Shown here piece by piece: positions 1 through 11,073 of a stretch of DNA of 64,000 nucleotides (position 1 is the stretch's first letter; every line of letters starts with the position of its first letter). The notes below the pieces were generated by a model. It had not been told where the DNA came from, did not search any database, and saw only the letters and a list, made by a program, of their open reading frames with translations. The DNA is from Bimuria novae-zelandiae CBS 107.79 (Eukaryota > Ascomycota > Dothideomycetes > Pleosporales > Didymosphaeriaceae), in NCBI GenBank assembly GCA_010015655.1, contig ML976672.1, positions 740,493 to 804,492 on the forward strand. Direction: 5' to 3'. The position numbers and the translations under genes were made by a program.

Positions 1-3000
1 TTCGGGACCCTAAAGGAAGTTCAAGTCTATATAAGTAACTAACTTATTCTATTACTTTAAATGGGCCCTCCTACTTATTAGATAGCTTTTAACTAGGTCT
101 TAACACCGCAAGGTTGCGAGCGTCTAGGTAGACCATATTGCCAACTTCCTAGTTAACTAGGCAACGGTGTTAATTAATTACAGATCGCATTTAGTCTTGT
201 GCTTGTTTTATATTTTCCTTCGCTAGCTACTAAGCGGCATGCATTCGTTTGGCTAGCAATTAAGCGTCTTTAATATTTAAACGATCCTAGGGTTTAGTGA
301 ATAAGGTAGGATTCCAATCCCAACTTTAACGGGGTTCGGAGCCATACAGGATCTGGTAGGGTAACATGCTAATAGCCAAATGGGGTAGAGTGACCTGCGC
401 TCGATCGATTAGGGGTAGAAGTAAACTCTAGTTATCCTGGTAGTAGGATACAAAGGGGCGTAGCCTCTAGTCAATATACTTATTCATGATTTCTGTCTGG
501 CCATCTGTCTCTTTATAGTACGCGGTAGATAGCTTCACTTTAACGCCTATAATCTAACAAAACTCCAACCAGAATGTAGAAACAAACTAAGGACCTCGAT
601 CAGAGACAATAGACTCTAGAGTGTGTCTGAATTAGTACACCTATTATACGAATAAGTTAGCCATTTCGCGGGCATCAATCGATTTGTGGCAAGGAATAGA
701 TACTACTTATTTAGATAGACGATTAATAACTACTATAATCTAATCGTATCTGGCCCTGTCCTTAGGAAATTCCTTAAAGTCGATACACAGATGTTGCATA
801 GGCCTATTAGGGATAGGTAACGGATACAAAAACCCTAGAGTGGGGGTCTGCCTTGGGTGTGCACGTTGGCAGGGAATGTAGTTTCGTATATACCACTTAC
901 AGGTAGCTTCTATTCCCTTCCAGTAGTACTTTCGAGAGAGCAACTGGTAGGTTTTTGTATAACTTGGATAAGCCATTAACTTCTAATCATAGATTTCCCA
1001 GATAAGGCGGGTACACAGAGTAGATTCAAGAGGGACGCACAGTCTGTCGTTGTACAGAATAAGACCATTATAAATCTAATATTTCTCTAGTAGGGACTAG
1101 CGTTCTATAATAAATCCGAGGCGGTTCTCCTGCAGCAAGGCTTTAATAAGTTAATAAGAATCTAGACTTATAATATCTTTATTAGTTAACAAGGCGAACA
1201 CGTCGACTTCAGCATTAGACTTCTTAATATAGGTCTAGGCTAGGTCGGAGTTAATTCGGGAGTCAAGTCGATAGGGCCCTAGGAATACTCGGCTACGATT
1301 ATCATTTTAAATAGCCTTAAGATCCGCAAAATCTTGTTCTTGTTAACTTAGGATATCGGCTCTAGCGTTGCTTTTACCTAGAGTGTATTTAATCCAGAAG
1401 TCAAACGAGGATAGCATTTTATACCAGCAAACTTAATAAGCATTAAGGACCTTAGTAGTTATAAAGTATTCTAAGGATTAATAATCCAAAAGAACTTAGA
1501 TTATAGTTCGGGTAGAAGCAAGTTCAGCGCGCCACTTAATAAAGGTAGTAATAATAGTAAACAATTCCTTATTATAGATCTCCTAGTTTAGTTCGGATCC
1601 GGTTAGGACATAACTATAGAATGCCACTAGTTGAACTTTTCCATCCAGATGTTCCTGGGATAGTACTCCTGCAATCACTCCGTCTAATACGTCTGTTTCT
1701 ACCCTAGTAGGTAGTTCAGGGTCAAAGTAATAGAGGGTGGGGATAGCTAGTAACGCCTGTTTAATTTATTAGAAGGCGACTTCACACTCCGAACTCTATT
1801 TAAATAGGATTTAAGGACTTTGCAAGGTACTAATAGGTTTCGTAATATAAGAGAAGTCCTTAATAAATTACTAATAGAACCTAGCAAATCCAAGGAACAA
1901 CTTCACACCTATTACGGTCGTAGGGGCTTTCCAGTTCCGTAGTGCTTCTACCTTGGCTGGATCTACCTCCATACCAGTATTGGTAAGGATATAACCTAGG
2001 TATCGGGTCCAAGTCACATAGAATTCACTTTTAAGGATGTCGACTTAGAGGCCAGCTTTCTAAAGACGATCTAACACCTTCTAAACGTGCTTAATGTGTT
2101 CCTCGACGGTGTCAGAATAAATAAGGATGTCATCCAGGTACGCAATGCAAAAGTCGTCAAGATAATTAATAAGAACGTTATTTATATATTGCTAGTAGGT
2201 AGCTAGTCTATTACACAACCTAAAAGGCAATACCTTGCACTTATAAGATCCATATTAAGTCTAAAACGTAGTGTACTCTTCTAATTTAGGATCTATGCGA
2301 ATTTTATTAAAGGCAGCTTGGATATTGAATTTAGTAAATACCTTAACCTTAGAGGGGCGAGCCAAAAGTTCGTTAATTCTCGGAATTAGGTAGGAGTCCT
2401 TTCGGGTTAGAAGGTTAAGTTTGCAATAGTCCACATATATTCGAAAATCTCTGTTTAGCTTTCGTACACAAAGGATGGGAGACGCGAAAGGGCTTCGACT
2501 ATACTTAATAAATCCCTTTTAAAGATATTCCAGAACGTACTTTTTAATAGCCTCTAGTTCTTCCAGACTGGATTTATATAGAGGACTGTAGTTATTTAGA
2601 AGGGGTTCGGTAAGCACAATCTTATAGTTATATAGTCGGCGCGGGGGTAGCTTATTAGCCGCAGTCTTACTAAACACATCCCGATACTAATAGTATATCT
2701 GGGGAAGTCGTTCTTTAATAAGACAAGCATTCTTAGGATCTTTAGCGTGGCGTTAAGTTCGTATATAGTCTAACAGGCGTTCGATTTCGTACAGAGAAGT
2801 AGTAAAGAATTCGTTAACTGGCTTTTTCATATTAAAGTAAAAGGCGTTTGCTGAGATGAGAGCAATTGTGGGCATCCGCATCGCCTACAAAGCGGATGCG
2901 GAACGGGCAGGTTTTGGAGCAGGATCCTGAGAAATTAGGGGTACTGTCTTCCTACTTAGAGGGAGAGGATAAGGCAGTCGAATAAGGCCCTTAATATAAT

Positions 3001-4779
3001 TAACTATAGGGCTGTTCTTTATCCAATATTGTTCCTGTTCCCATAGGATATCCCGGCGACGAATGTCTTACTACACCTTTAAGTTCCGAATTAGCTATTC
3101 TAGCTATATTAAGATAGTTTTAGAGGGATCGTAGGTCTTAGGATACTTTACTAGCTATAAAATCTAATTCCGCTTCGTATCTAATCAAAGCTTAAAGCGC
3201 TTAAGCTATTAGAGTCCTAAGATGCAGTCCTGTGTTCCCAAGTCTATTACCATAAAGGGGTAGTTATAGATCGTTTGCCTATCTATCCTTATATGCAAAC
3301 GAATGTATTAGTCTACTAGGGCACGAATCTTATTCAAGAACCCTTAAACCATAACGCGGTACAGTAGTTTTTGGATAGGAACATAAAGTGACTAAGATAA
3401 AGAAGCTATAATTTAAGAATTAATAAAAAGAAAACCTTAGGTACTAGTGTCAACAAGGGCATTAAGTTGGATCCCGTACCCGTTCGAACGGAGTACGAGG
3501 GGGGTTCGAAAGTAAGGACCTCTTAGTAACTTCGACAAATCTATATTAGAAAGGTCGTACTTGCTTATACCTAGGGCGGAGGCTTTTCCTAGGCGTCTTC
3601 GTTTCCCGGGGATGCTTCCTTATCCGCATTAACGTATTCTTAATTAGAGTTTAGTTCTACTCCAATCTCGTGGACGCGGGGTTAAAGGCAATCTCTAATA
3701 AAGTATCCTAACTTTTTGTAGTTATAGTAGGTGTTAGAACTTGTCTATGTTATTAAAGGTTACGATAGCGGGACTGTCCTGTCTTAGGGCGCATTTAGAG
3801 TAGATTCCTTAATAGGCCTGTATAGTACCTTAGTTAAGGTACTAGGGTAAATTTCTTCCTTATAGTTCTTCTAACGCAGAGGTTAATTTATACTAGTTAT
3901 AAAGTAGGTAAAGGGACTTATTAGTGCATTCCGCGTTTCTAAGTTAAAGGCTATTAGGTAGGCCACTATTTTCTTAAAGGAATTATTCTACAGGTGCTTA
4001 AACCCTATATTTAGAGCCCTTAAGGATAGTGTTATCTTTTTTTATAGGAATAGAGACTATTTATTCTTATAAACTCTGCCTTGGATTACTGCACTAATAA
4101 ACTTAGCCTTAAAGGCAAGGAAAGTTTCCTTAGAGGTTATCTTTAAGCGTTAGAACGTGGTCTAGTACTTAGCTTCCTTATTACTAGATATAAAGAAGGA
4201 TAATAGTAGTTCAATCATCTCCTTAGCATTCTTAAACCGTAACGTATCCGAAGTAGCTAGGTACTAGGGTTCCAAATATTCGCGAGCGGTACCAGAAGTA
4301 TATCCCTACACTAATGCCATGCGAGCGCGTTTACTCAGATAGTAATCTACGTTAATCTCGAGACGGTCCCTAATTAATACTTACTATTAAGGAAAGGTAG
4401 GTTCTTTCCTATTAATTAGGGATTCTATCTTAGGAGTTCGCTTAGATAGCTTTGCCATAATAGTGGCGGGAGATTCGGACTGGTATCGGAGGGCTATTAG
4501 GGGTAATTTAATTATAGGCTAGGCTTAGTCCCTAGCTTAGGATTCTCTAGTTAATTACTCTAGTTGTGCTTGCATTTAACGCAATTAGTTCTAGAAAGCT
4601 ATTACTAGGTTAGCGGATTAAACCAAATTAGCTTCGGGTCTAACGATAGGATTGTCTAAAGTATTATTACTTTCTTTGTCTTCTTCGCTCTTTAAAGGTT
4701 CTGGGGGTGGCTAACAGTCTCCTTAAGTCCAACTCCGGGCCGCCTACCGTGCCGTTTTTAACGATGCTAAAGCAGACAT
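1..4779 (-). pseudogene. gag-pol polyprotein relic of the gypsy element
   Basis: The frame begins with an ATG at 4779-4777 and soon meets TAG and TAA where Gln codons fit. At the zinc knuckle (about 3688-3733) the order is Tyr-x2-Tyr-x4-Tyr-x4-Cys: the first two Cys and the His have all become Tyr, each explained by one G-to-A or C-to-T change. In the RT palm three stops fall at Gln-like positions just upstream of an intact [10 protein letters not shown] segment. The integrase part at 740-976 keeps an HHCC-type end (IPCQRAH) and the first catalytic Asp (CIDFKEF). No part can give a working product. The C-terminal end of integrase runs off the window. Confidence 0.85.
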
Positions 4780-5252
4780 TAACGTTTAATTTTAAGTCTA
4801 TAGGTTATTAGTAGTTACTACTTTTCTACCTTGGCGCAACTTTACGCGACTTTTCTAAAGTTAACCTAATTTATCTATAATTAGGAGTTCTAAACCTAAA
4901 GGCTTTAATTAGCAGGAGGTCTCTGGAATCCTGCCTATAGAGAAAACCAGGGACGCGCCAACGCGGGTCCGTTCCGTTCTCGTAGTAATATTTTTTAAAG
5001 CCGTTACTAGCGGTAGCGACTTTTTCCGTATAATATATTAGCGCAGGTTACTTAAAGAATTAATATTAATATATCTCTTAGCAGAGGCATGTAGGAGTGC
5101 GTGTATAAGAATATAGCCTTAAATAAATTAAGTGCCTATAGGCCTAGTACGAAAGGATACGGAAAAGGTACTAAACTATAAAGGCCCTAAGCTCCTCTAA
5201 ATACACCTCTTCCTAGATGGCTAGCTAGCACATAACTGCCATAGGTTAACCG

Positions 5253-5330
5253 TCGGCCTGATAGATCCGAAATAGGTCCGAATCGGATTCGTAGTTCCCC
5301 ATCGGTCTGATAGATCCGAAATTGGTCCGA
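5253..5330. repeat. Two direct copies of a 29-bp motif, 49 bp apart
   Basis: Positions 5253-5281 and 5302-5330 match at 27 of 29 bases (TCGG[C/T]CTGATAGATC... then AATAGG or AATTGG). They lie in what is probably the 5' LTR of the decayed gypsy element, so they may be LTR enhancer repeats. Function is not shown. Confidence 0.7.
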
Positions 5331-5419
5331 TACGGATGAGTGTCGGTTTTCGGATAATCTCGGATCCTGTCTTGACTAGCCAAGGGTTCTCGTGTCGACG
5401 AGCGATTGTTCCTGTTACA

Positions 5420-5830
5420 ATTTTAGTATAATTTATAAAGTAAAGTTTACTTTTAAATACCTTTTCTCTTACTTTAAGTAGCTTATTAAAAGCTTTTAAG
5501 ATATTAATTTTAATAAGCCTAACGCTCTAAATAGCTCCTTTAAAATTAATATAATAGTAGCCTACTTAAAGCTTTTAAAGTATTATAAGCTTTTTAAAAA
5601 GACACCTAATTATTACGCCTTTATAGTCTTTTACCCTTATTATAAGTACTACTTTATTAACGTATAGACTAGAGAGTATAAAATTTAACTTAATTAAGCC
5701 AATTAGTAATTCTACGAGCTCTAGGCTATATATAAACTAAAAAATACTTACCTTACTATTTTTTATATATATAAATAAGTAAAGCGCGTTTATAATATTA
5801 ATAATTATACTATATTATATATAAAGCTTT
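5420..5830. other. AT-rich RIP-like spacer without genes
   Basis: Very AT-rich, full of TA dinucleotides and short poly-A/T runs, with no usable reading frame. It resembles degraded repeat DNA and separates the gypsy relic from the solo LTR. Confidence 0.6.
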
Positions 5831-6281
5831 TGTTAAGATCCCAAAGAGATAGCTAATCCCTAAGGGGCTAAGGTTGGTTCTCGGGCAGGAATACTGGTAG
5901 GACGGGAGAGGGTTGTAGTGATAGCTTGCGCTTGTCACTGGGGCGTTGGTATCGAAGGTGTGTACAGCACAATCAAATCAACAAGGTTGCTTATTCAGAT
6001 CCAAACGATAGATTGATAAACAGGTTGAACACGAATGCCGTAAGGGTATTCGTGTGGGTTTATATATTTGATCCTTTTCCTGCCATCCTATAATCCTGTG
6101 CCATCCTGGATGGTTATGCCATCCGGGAGGGTTGTGCCATCCGGGAGGGTTGTGCCATCCGGGATGGTATTCTTGGCGGGATGGTAGATCACGTGACCTC
6201 GGTAGTGCAGTCCCACCGATGGTTACCCCGCGGCTGCCCATCGTTGGTCCTCGACACTTGTAGGTCGCTCGGATCCTAACA
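5831..6281 (-). mobile_element. Solo LTR with 5-bp target site duplication
   Basis: A 451-bp unit with inverted termini TGTTAAGATCC (left) and GGATCCTAACA (right), flanked by the same 5 bp GCTTT at 5826-5830 and 6282-6286. TG...CA ends plus a 5-bp duplication define an LTR-retrotransposon insertion reduced to a single LTR. On the minus strand a TATATAAACC box near 6055-6066 suggests the promoter reads leftwards. Its GC content is normal although both flanks are AT-rich, so it arrived after the flanks were degraded or escaped RIP. It differs from the probable LTR start of the neighbouring gypsy relic. Confidence 0.85.
6088..6185. repeat. 18-bp minisatellite inside the solo LTR
   Basis: Five to six imperfect tandem units built on GCCATCCGGGAGGGTTGT. 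Two units are identical, the others differ at a few bases. It sits upstream of the minus-strand TATA box of the LTR, where LTR enhancers usually lie. Confidence 0.75.
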
Positions 6282-6286
6282 GCTTT

Positions 6287-6804
6287 TAAGAGCTAAAACT
6301 TCTACTTTACTTATTAATAGTACTAATAAGTTTAATTATTGGTAGTATAACGAACTTAGCGTCCCTAAAAATTTTATATATTGTAAAAATTTTATTAGGT
6401 ATTAAATATCTTTTTATAATTAATATCCTTACCTTTTTTTAGTTTATTATTAATCTTCTCTTAATCCTAGCGTCTCCTTATTACTATAAAAAGATATTTT
6501 CTAAGGTTAATAATATAATAAAGCTAAAATATTAAAAAATAAGCCCTTAAATGCTCTCTATAATCACGTGCGTACGGAGTTGGCTGAGAGCTAGATACTC
6601 TCTAACCTAGGAGACCCGAGACGGAGAGCTCCTAGTAGAGCTCTTAGAGCTTAAGATGCACGATATTTATTAGGTATCGTAGTAGGATAACTTTATCTTA
6701 GCGTAATTTTTAATTAATTAATTGTTAGCAACTCTATAAAGTTAGACCTATAAGTTTAGTGTAACTGCAGCAAGCGTTAACGAGGACTCTACTTAGGGGA
6801 GTAA
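6287..6804. other. AT-rich RIP-like block without genes
   Basis: Same composition as 5420-5830 and probably the continuation of the old repeat into which the solo LTR inserted. A less AT-rich patch at about 6560-6670 holds repeated AGAGCTC-like words. No coding frame is visible. Confidence 0.55.
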
Positions 6805-8055
6805 CTAGTGGCTAGATAGTGGTACACTCCTCTGCCTCGCCGGCCCTCGAAAAGCCGCCGTCTTGGTGGCATTGCTCACCCCTGTCTCGATCGTCACTGC
6901 GTACGCCTCCCCTTCCTGTTCTCCCACCAATACTTTCACCCCCCAACTCGGGACTTCCAACTCGCTCTGTACCCCCAGCGGCTCCTCCGTTAACACCCTA
7001 ATCGGACCCTGCAACGTCTCCACAGTCGTATCCACCGTATACACCACAACCCCGGGCTTCCCACCCTTATCATCCACACCCGCCCCAGCCCTCACCTCCA
7101 CAACCATCGCCTGCGTCTCATTTTTCTTCACCACCACGGCCTTCGTCTCCTCCCCCGCCCTCTCAACCGGCCCTACCACATACGAACTCACACTCGCATT
7201 CCCACCCCCCACCCCATCCGCCAAACACGCCACCTGCGCATCCTCCAACCACCCCAGCCGCCACTTATCCCAAGCGAAATAATCCGGATACACCGCATTA
7301 ATATTCCCCATGACATCGTAGTCGCCCACATACATGCCCACCGCGCCAGACGCAGGGTACAAGTCCGCGAGACACATCACATGCCCGGTTTCATGATTAA
7401 TGAGTTTATACCCCCAGGTCTTGTACGCGTCGTAGCCGACCGTTACAGCCTTGTTGGCGACGAAAGTCCCGTTGCGCGTGGTCACCGTGCCCATGAAAGT
7501 CGGACTATACGTTATCGCTGGGGAATTGCGGGACGCAATCACATAGAGGGCGTCTGCTGGGGCGAGGTCCACGCCGTTGAAGGACGAGTAGGAATCAAGC
7601 GCGTCCTGGATATAGGATTGGTGCTGCTCGGACGTGATGCCGCGGTTCCACTCATACGCGCTGGCGTTCTTGGGCATGCGGTAGAAGCGCGAAGTATCCG
7701 CTTTCGCGTCGAGAGAGAGCTTTCCGAATGAGGAGGTAGAGTACCATTCAGATGCGGCGGGGAAGAAGAACGAGTAGAGGCTCGACGTGGTGTCGTTGCC
7801 CGCGTGTTGGTCGGGGAAGTCGACGAAGATGGTGGAGGTGTGCATGGTGCCCGTGCTGGGGACGCAGGTGAGGTCTGGAGCGCCGAAGCCGTGGCCGATG
7901 CTGAGGTAGACGGAGGGGATGGATGGGATGCGGCAGGCGGATGGGTCGCTGCGGAGTTGGAGGGGAGGCGTTGGGCTACATGATGCTTTTGGGATGAGCG
8001 TGGAAAGAGTCAATGCGGCGGAGAGCCCGGTGAGAAGGGGATGGCTTCGTCCCAT
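6805..8055 (-). CDS. Secreted M6-type zinc metalloprotease
   Basis: A 416-residue intronless protein. The first 26 residues form a signal peptide (basic start, Leu/Ala-rich core, then ASC), so it is probably secreted. The zinc site is H221-E-T-G-H225, followed by ADLY at 230-233 and GDYDVMGN at 244-251; an HExxH, a downstream DLY and a DxMG block are the signature of the M6 (immune inhibitor A-like) metallopeptidase group. The C-terminal third is probably a beta-rich accessory domain. A TATA-like TTATATAA lies about 45 bp upstream of the ATG. The next gene, an M20 deacylase, is divergent. The family call is good; the substrate is unknown. Confidence 0.85.
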   Translation of the reverse strand: MGRSHPLLTGLSAALTLSTLIPKASCSPTPPLQLRSDPSACRIPSIPSVYLSIGHGFGAPDLTCVPSTGTMHTSTIFVDFPDQHAGNDTTSSLYSFFFPAASEWYSTSSFGKLSLDAKADTSRFYRMPKNASAYEWNRGITSEQHQSYIQDALDSYSSFNGVDLAPADALYVIASRNSPAITYSPTFMGTVTTRNGTFVANKAVTVGYDAYKTWGYKLINHETGHVMCLADLYPASGAVGMYVGDYDVMGNINAVYPDYFAWDKWRLGWLEDAQVACLADGVGGGNASVSSYVVGPVERAGEETKAVVVKKNETQAMVVEVRAGAGVDDKGGKPGVVVYTVDTTVETLQGPIRVLTEEPLGVQSELEVPSWGVKVLVGEQEGEAYAVTIETGVSNATKTAAFRGPARQRSVPLSSH

Positions 8056-8099
8056 GATGGTGGTGGGTGAAGACGCAACTTAGTTGTGCGTCACTGGGA

Positions 8100-8107
8100 T
8101 TATATAA
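8100..8107 (-). promoter_or_regulatory. TATA box of the metalloprotease gene
   Basis: TTATATAA within TTTTATATAATCC on the minus strand, 45-52 bp before the ATG. The position fits a short 5' leader. Confidence 0.5.
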
Positions 8108-8850
8108 AAGGGATGCTTCGGCATAAATATACGCAGTTGGCCCGAAGGTCGGTAGTGAGACTACCCCGGCGCTCATTGCACGGGGATAGGAACATAACTT
8201 CGCTTGAGTGTTGTTGTAGGATGCGATGATCATTAACCAGAAGAGTTCTGAAGATAGTGCGAGGCTAAACGGTGCTGGTATAGCCGAAGCTACCGTTGCA
8301 AGCTTAATCTATTCATCCTAGTCAACGGCTTATCATCTTATCGTACCTTTTGTCGAACTACTGAATGTGGTTTGAAAGATCGACCGGATGGATCCGAAGC
8401 CAGTAGAAAAGCGTTATAGCTCAAGTATCTATCAAGGATAGGCCGTGACTTAAGAAGCGGTCCCGGTACGGATCTTGCCTGATGCCCGCTTAAAGTTGCA
8501 TTCTTCATCCCAGCTGGGTATTTTCGATAATAAATGATTTCAATTGACGGATTCGCATTTTGCTGAAGGTGTTGAAATGGCTGTATATGTTTTCATTGCT
8601 CCAGGTTGTGTACGCTTGCACATTCTTCCAATAGCCTGAGGCTTGGTCCGAATAGAAATCAGTCGCATTCAGAAGCTAAAGAAAATATCGTGTGGACCGC
8701 GAAATGCTACCTATATGGTCCGACAGCGCAGATGTAAACGCAGGAGCAGGAGTTCAAACGTAGGAGTTGTGAAATGCACACCTACCCCGCTCCACGCCAC
8801 GCCAGCGCTGCCCACAACCTCAGCATGCACCTGCCGCAATCGGAAGAGCA
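8108..8850. other. Divergent intergenic region
   Basis: About 740 bp shared by the leftward metalloprotease and the rightward M20 gene. No further gene was found in it. Confidence 0.5.
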
Positions 8851-8856
8851 TATAAG
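8851..8856 (+). promoter_or_regulatory. Probable TATA box of the M20 gene
   Basis: TATAAG in AGCATATAAGTGGG, 170 bp before the ATG at 9026. The leader between them is C/A-rich, as is common for fungal 5' leaders. Confidence 0.4.
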
Positions 8857-9025
8857 TGGGGGTCAGTCTTTCTACGACAACACGGCGATAACAACATACA
8901 CCTCATCCACGCTTCCCACAGATCACAATAAAATTCCCTGAAAGGATCACCCACACCAACTACACTCCCCCCAGACAATCTTAACAACCCGTTTCAAAAA
9001 AGAACATCACCGCCCGAACTGCAAA

Positions 9026-10324
9026 ATGCCACTCTCCCCCTCCCTCACCCAATCAATCATCTCCGCCGTCGCCGAAAACTTCCCCGCCGAACTCGCCTTC
9101 ATCCAAGAAGTGATCCAGTACGGCGGCCAGCGGGGCGACGAATCCACCGTGCAGGAGGAACTCTTCCAACAGTACACGTCCCGCGGCTACGCAACCACCA
9201 AGCTGTCCATGGACACAGACGCGCTATCCAAGCAATACGGCGCCGGAAAAGTCACTACAAAGCATTCCACCGCCCCGGTTGTTGTCGGCGTGCTCGAGCC
9301 AAAATCCCCACCCAAAGGGAAGAGTCTGATATTGAACGGGCATATTGATGTCGTACCCACCGGCCCTGAGGAGCTCTGGACGCACAGTCCTTACTCGGGG
9401 GTTGTGGAGGGAGATTGGCTGTACGGGAGGGGCGGCGCGGATATGCGCGCGGGGAATGTAGCCAACATGTTCGCTTTAGACGCGCTGCGTGCGATAGGAA
9501 AGCGGCCTGCGAGCAAGGTCATCATCGAGTCTGTGCCAGAAGAAGAGTCGACGGGTAACGGGACCATGACCACACATCTCGCTGGCTACACCGCGGACGC
9601 CGTGCTCATTCCCGAACCCACAAACGAGCAGCTCGTCCGCGCCAACGTGGGGGTTATTTGGTTCCAGATCGCTGTCACAGGGCGTCCGGTGCATGTGCTC
9701 AAAGCCACCGAAGGCTCTAATGCTATCGAGTCGATTTGGAACATCGTGGGTGGATTGAAGGAGTTAGAGAAAGAAATGAACGTGCAGAAGAAAGGGCGCC
9801 TACATTTCGAAGACCTTCCCCACCCAATCAATCTCAACGTCGCGATGATCGAAGGCGGCGATTGGGCCAGCTCCGTGCCCGCATGGTGCAAGATAGACTG
9901 CCGCGTTGCACTCTTCCCGGGCGTGCGCGCCGAGGACGTCGCCGCGCAGATCGAGCACACCGTCTCCAGCATCTCAGCTACAGACGCCTTTCTGAAAGAT
10001 GCACCGCCCAAGATCACGTGGAACGGCTTCTTCGCGGAGGGTTACGTGCTGGAACCCGGCAGCGATGCAGAAGAAACACTCAAAGCAGCACATAAACACG
10101 TATCTGGAAACGAACTTGAGAGCTGCACTATGCCGGCGTACCTCGATACGAGGATTTTTTCGCTGTTTCAGAAGATCCCTGCGTTGTGCTATGGACCGGT
10201 TGGGGAGAGTCTGCATGGGTTCGATGAGCGTGTTAGTGTGAGTAGTGTGCAGCGGGTCACGGCAGCGATTGCGCTGTTCATCGCGGAATGGTGCGGGCTG
10301 GAGGACATCGAAGAGGCAGGGTGA
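9026..10324 (+). CDS. M20 family metallodeacylase (ArgE/DapE-like)
   Basis: A 432-residue intronless cytosolic-type protein with no signal peptide. It shows the M20 metal and catalytic set: H106 and D108 in NGHIDVVP, D139 in GRGGADMRAG, the acidic triplet E172-E174 with the general base, E197 in PEPTNEQ, H223 in the lid-domain region and H397 in GESLHGFDE. Order and spacing match acetylornithine deacetylase / succinyl-diaminopimelate desuccinylase-like enzymes, which hydrolyse N-acyl amino acids with two zinc ions. Length is normal. The exact substrate cannot be told; fungal members are often annotated only as ArgE/DapE family deacylases. Confidence 0.85.
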   Translation: MPLSPSLTQSIISAVAENFPAELAFIQEVIQYGGQRGDESTVQEELFQQYTSRGYATTKLSMDTDALSKQYGAGKVTTKHSTAPVVVGVLEPKSPPKGKSLILNGHIDVVPTGPEELWTHSPYSGVVEGDWLYGRGGADMRAGNVANMFALDALRAIGKRPASKVIIESVPEEESTGNGTMTTHLAGYTADAVLIPEPTNEQLVRANVGVIWFQIAVTGRPVHVLKATEGSNAIESIWNIVGGLKELEKEMNVQKKGRLHFEDLPHPINLNVAMIEGGDWASSVPAWCKIDCRVALFPGVRAEDVAAQIEHTVSSISATDAFLKDAPPKITWNGFFAEGYVLEPGSDAEETLKAAHKHVSGNELESCTMPAYLDTRIFSLFQKIPALCYGPVGESLHGFDERVSVSSVQRVTAAIALFIAEWCGLEDIEEAG

Positions 10325-11073
10325 ACTCGAGACTGCACCGTCCTTTGAAGCGGTCGGGGTGAGCGACCTTTGCTCCAACTTGACACTGCATCCGACGATT
10401 CGACTCGCCGTAGATTCCAACCGCCATTCTGAGCATCTGCAAACGTCCCTCATGGTAGTATCATAACTCCTCCCCAAAAGGCCCACCCAAACCCTACATC
10501 GCGGAGCATGTAGTAGCTGTGAAGGCGGAGGAGAGGGTGGAAAAGTTGATAATAAAGGCCCATCACTAGCCTGCAACTGTGGTTGTAGAGACGCTGGGGT
10601 TAAGGCGGCGGACGCGAGTGGAGCGACGAGATGGTAAAAACGCATTTCGAAACTCAGATATTTTAGTACGACACGCGGATTATGAGAGCAGAGCCTCCAA
10701 GGCTCCGAAGTCATGATCCCTGAAGATGACCACATTCCACACAGATGCAATACATTCATATATTCCTATTGAAGTGAGAGAGGTGATATACCCAGGAGAT
10801 GATAATGACCTCTACACAGACAAAGCCCGTCTAGCGAAGCCATCACAGCCCGCAAAACCATGCCAAAGACACTGGTTGAACGCCTCGCAATGCAGACTTC
10901 CTTTTCCCACCACACCAGCTACCGTCTCTTCGGCTCCCTTCCCCTCCCCCTTCCACCCCTTCCGCCTCGAGAATTCGAAGCGTTCGAAAAGGGATGCCTA
11001 TATCATCGAAACGCTTTAGCATCTCACAGACAAGACAGGGTAGGGAAGAATTTCGCGCGGCAGGCAAGCTCTC
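10325..11073. other. Intergenic, convergent 3' ends
   Basis: About 750 bp between the ends of the M20 gene and TRL1. Only short unrelated frames occur and no gene can be supported. Confidence 0.5.

Larger units (their letters stand above)
1..5419 (-). mobile_element. Decayed Ty3/gypsy LTR retrotransposon (RIP-degraded), truncated by window edge
   Basis: Read on the minus strand, the region gives in order a gag start near 4779, a CCHC-type zinc knuckle relic near 3688-3733, reverse transcriptase near 1950-2650 with the YLDD active-site codons at 2129-2140, and an integrase zinc-finger region near 740-976. This gag-PR-RT-IN order is that of Ty3/gypsy elements. The 3' end lies beyond position 1. 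A probable 5' LTR start is the TGTAACAGG at 5419 reading leftwards; its inner end is not clear. Base composition is AT-rich and stops are abundant, as expected for RIP. Family assignment is firm; LTR limits are inferred. Confidence 0.85.

Noticed and set aside
740..976. 78-codon frame as a separate gene
   Set aside because: It is the integrase zinc-finger part of the degraded gypsy element.
6088..6185. CRISPR-like array
   Set aside because: Units are directly adjacent without spacers; a minisatellite, and the genome is eukaryotic.
5978..6241. 87-codon PGWHNP repeat frame
   Set aside because: It is the 18-bp minisatellite of the solo LTR read in one frame.
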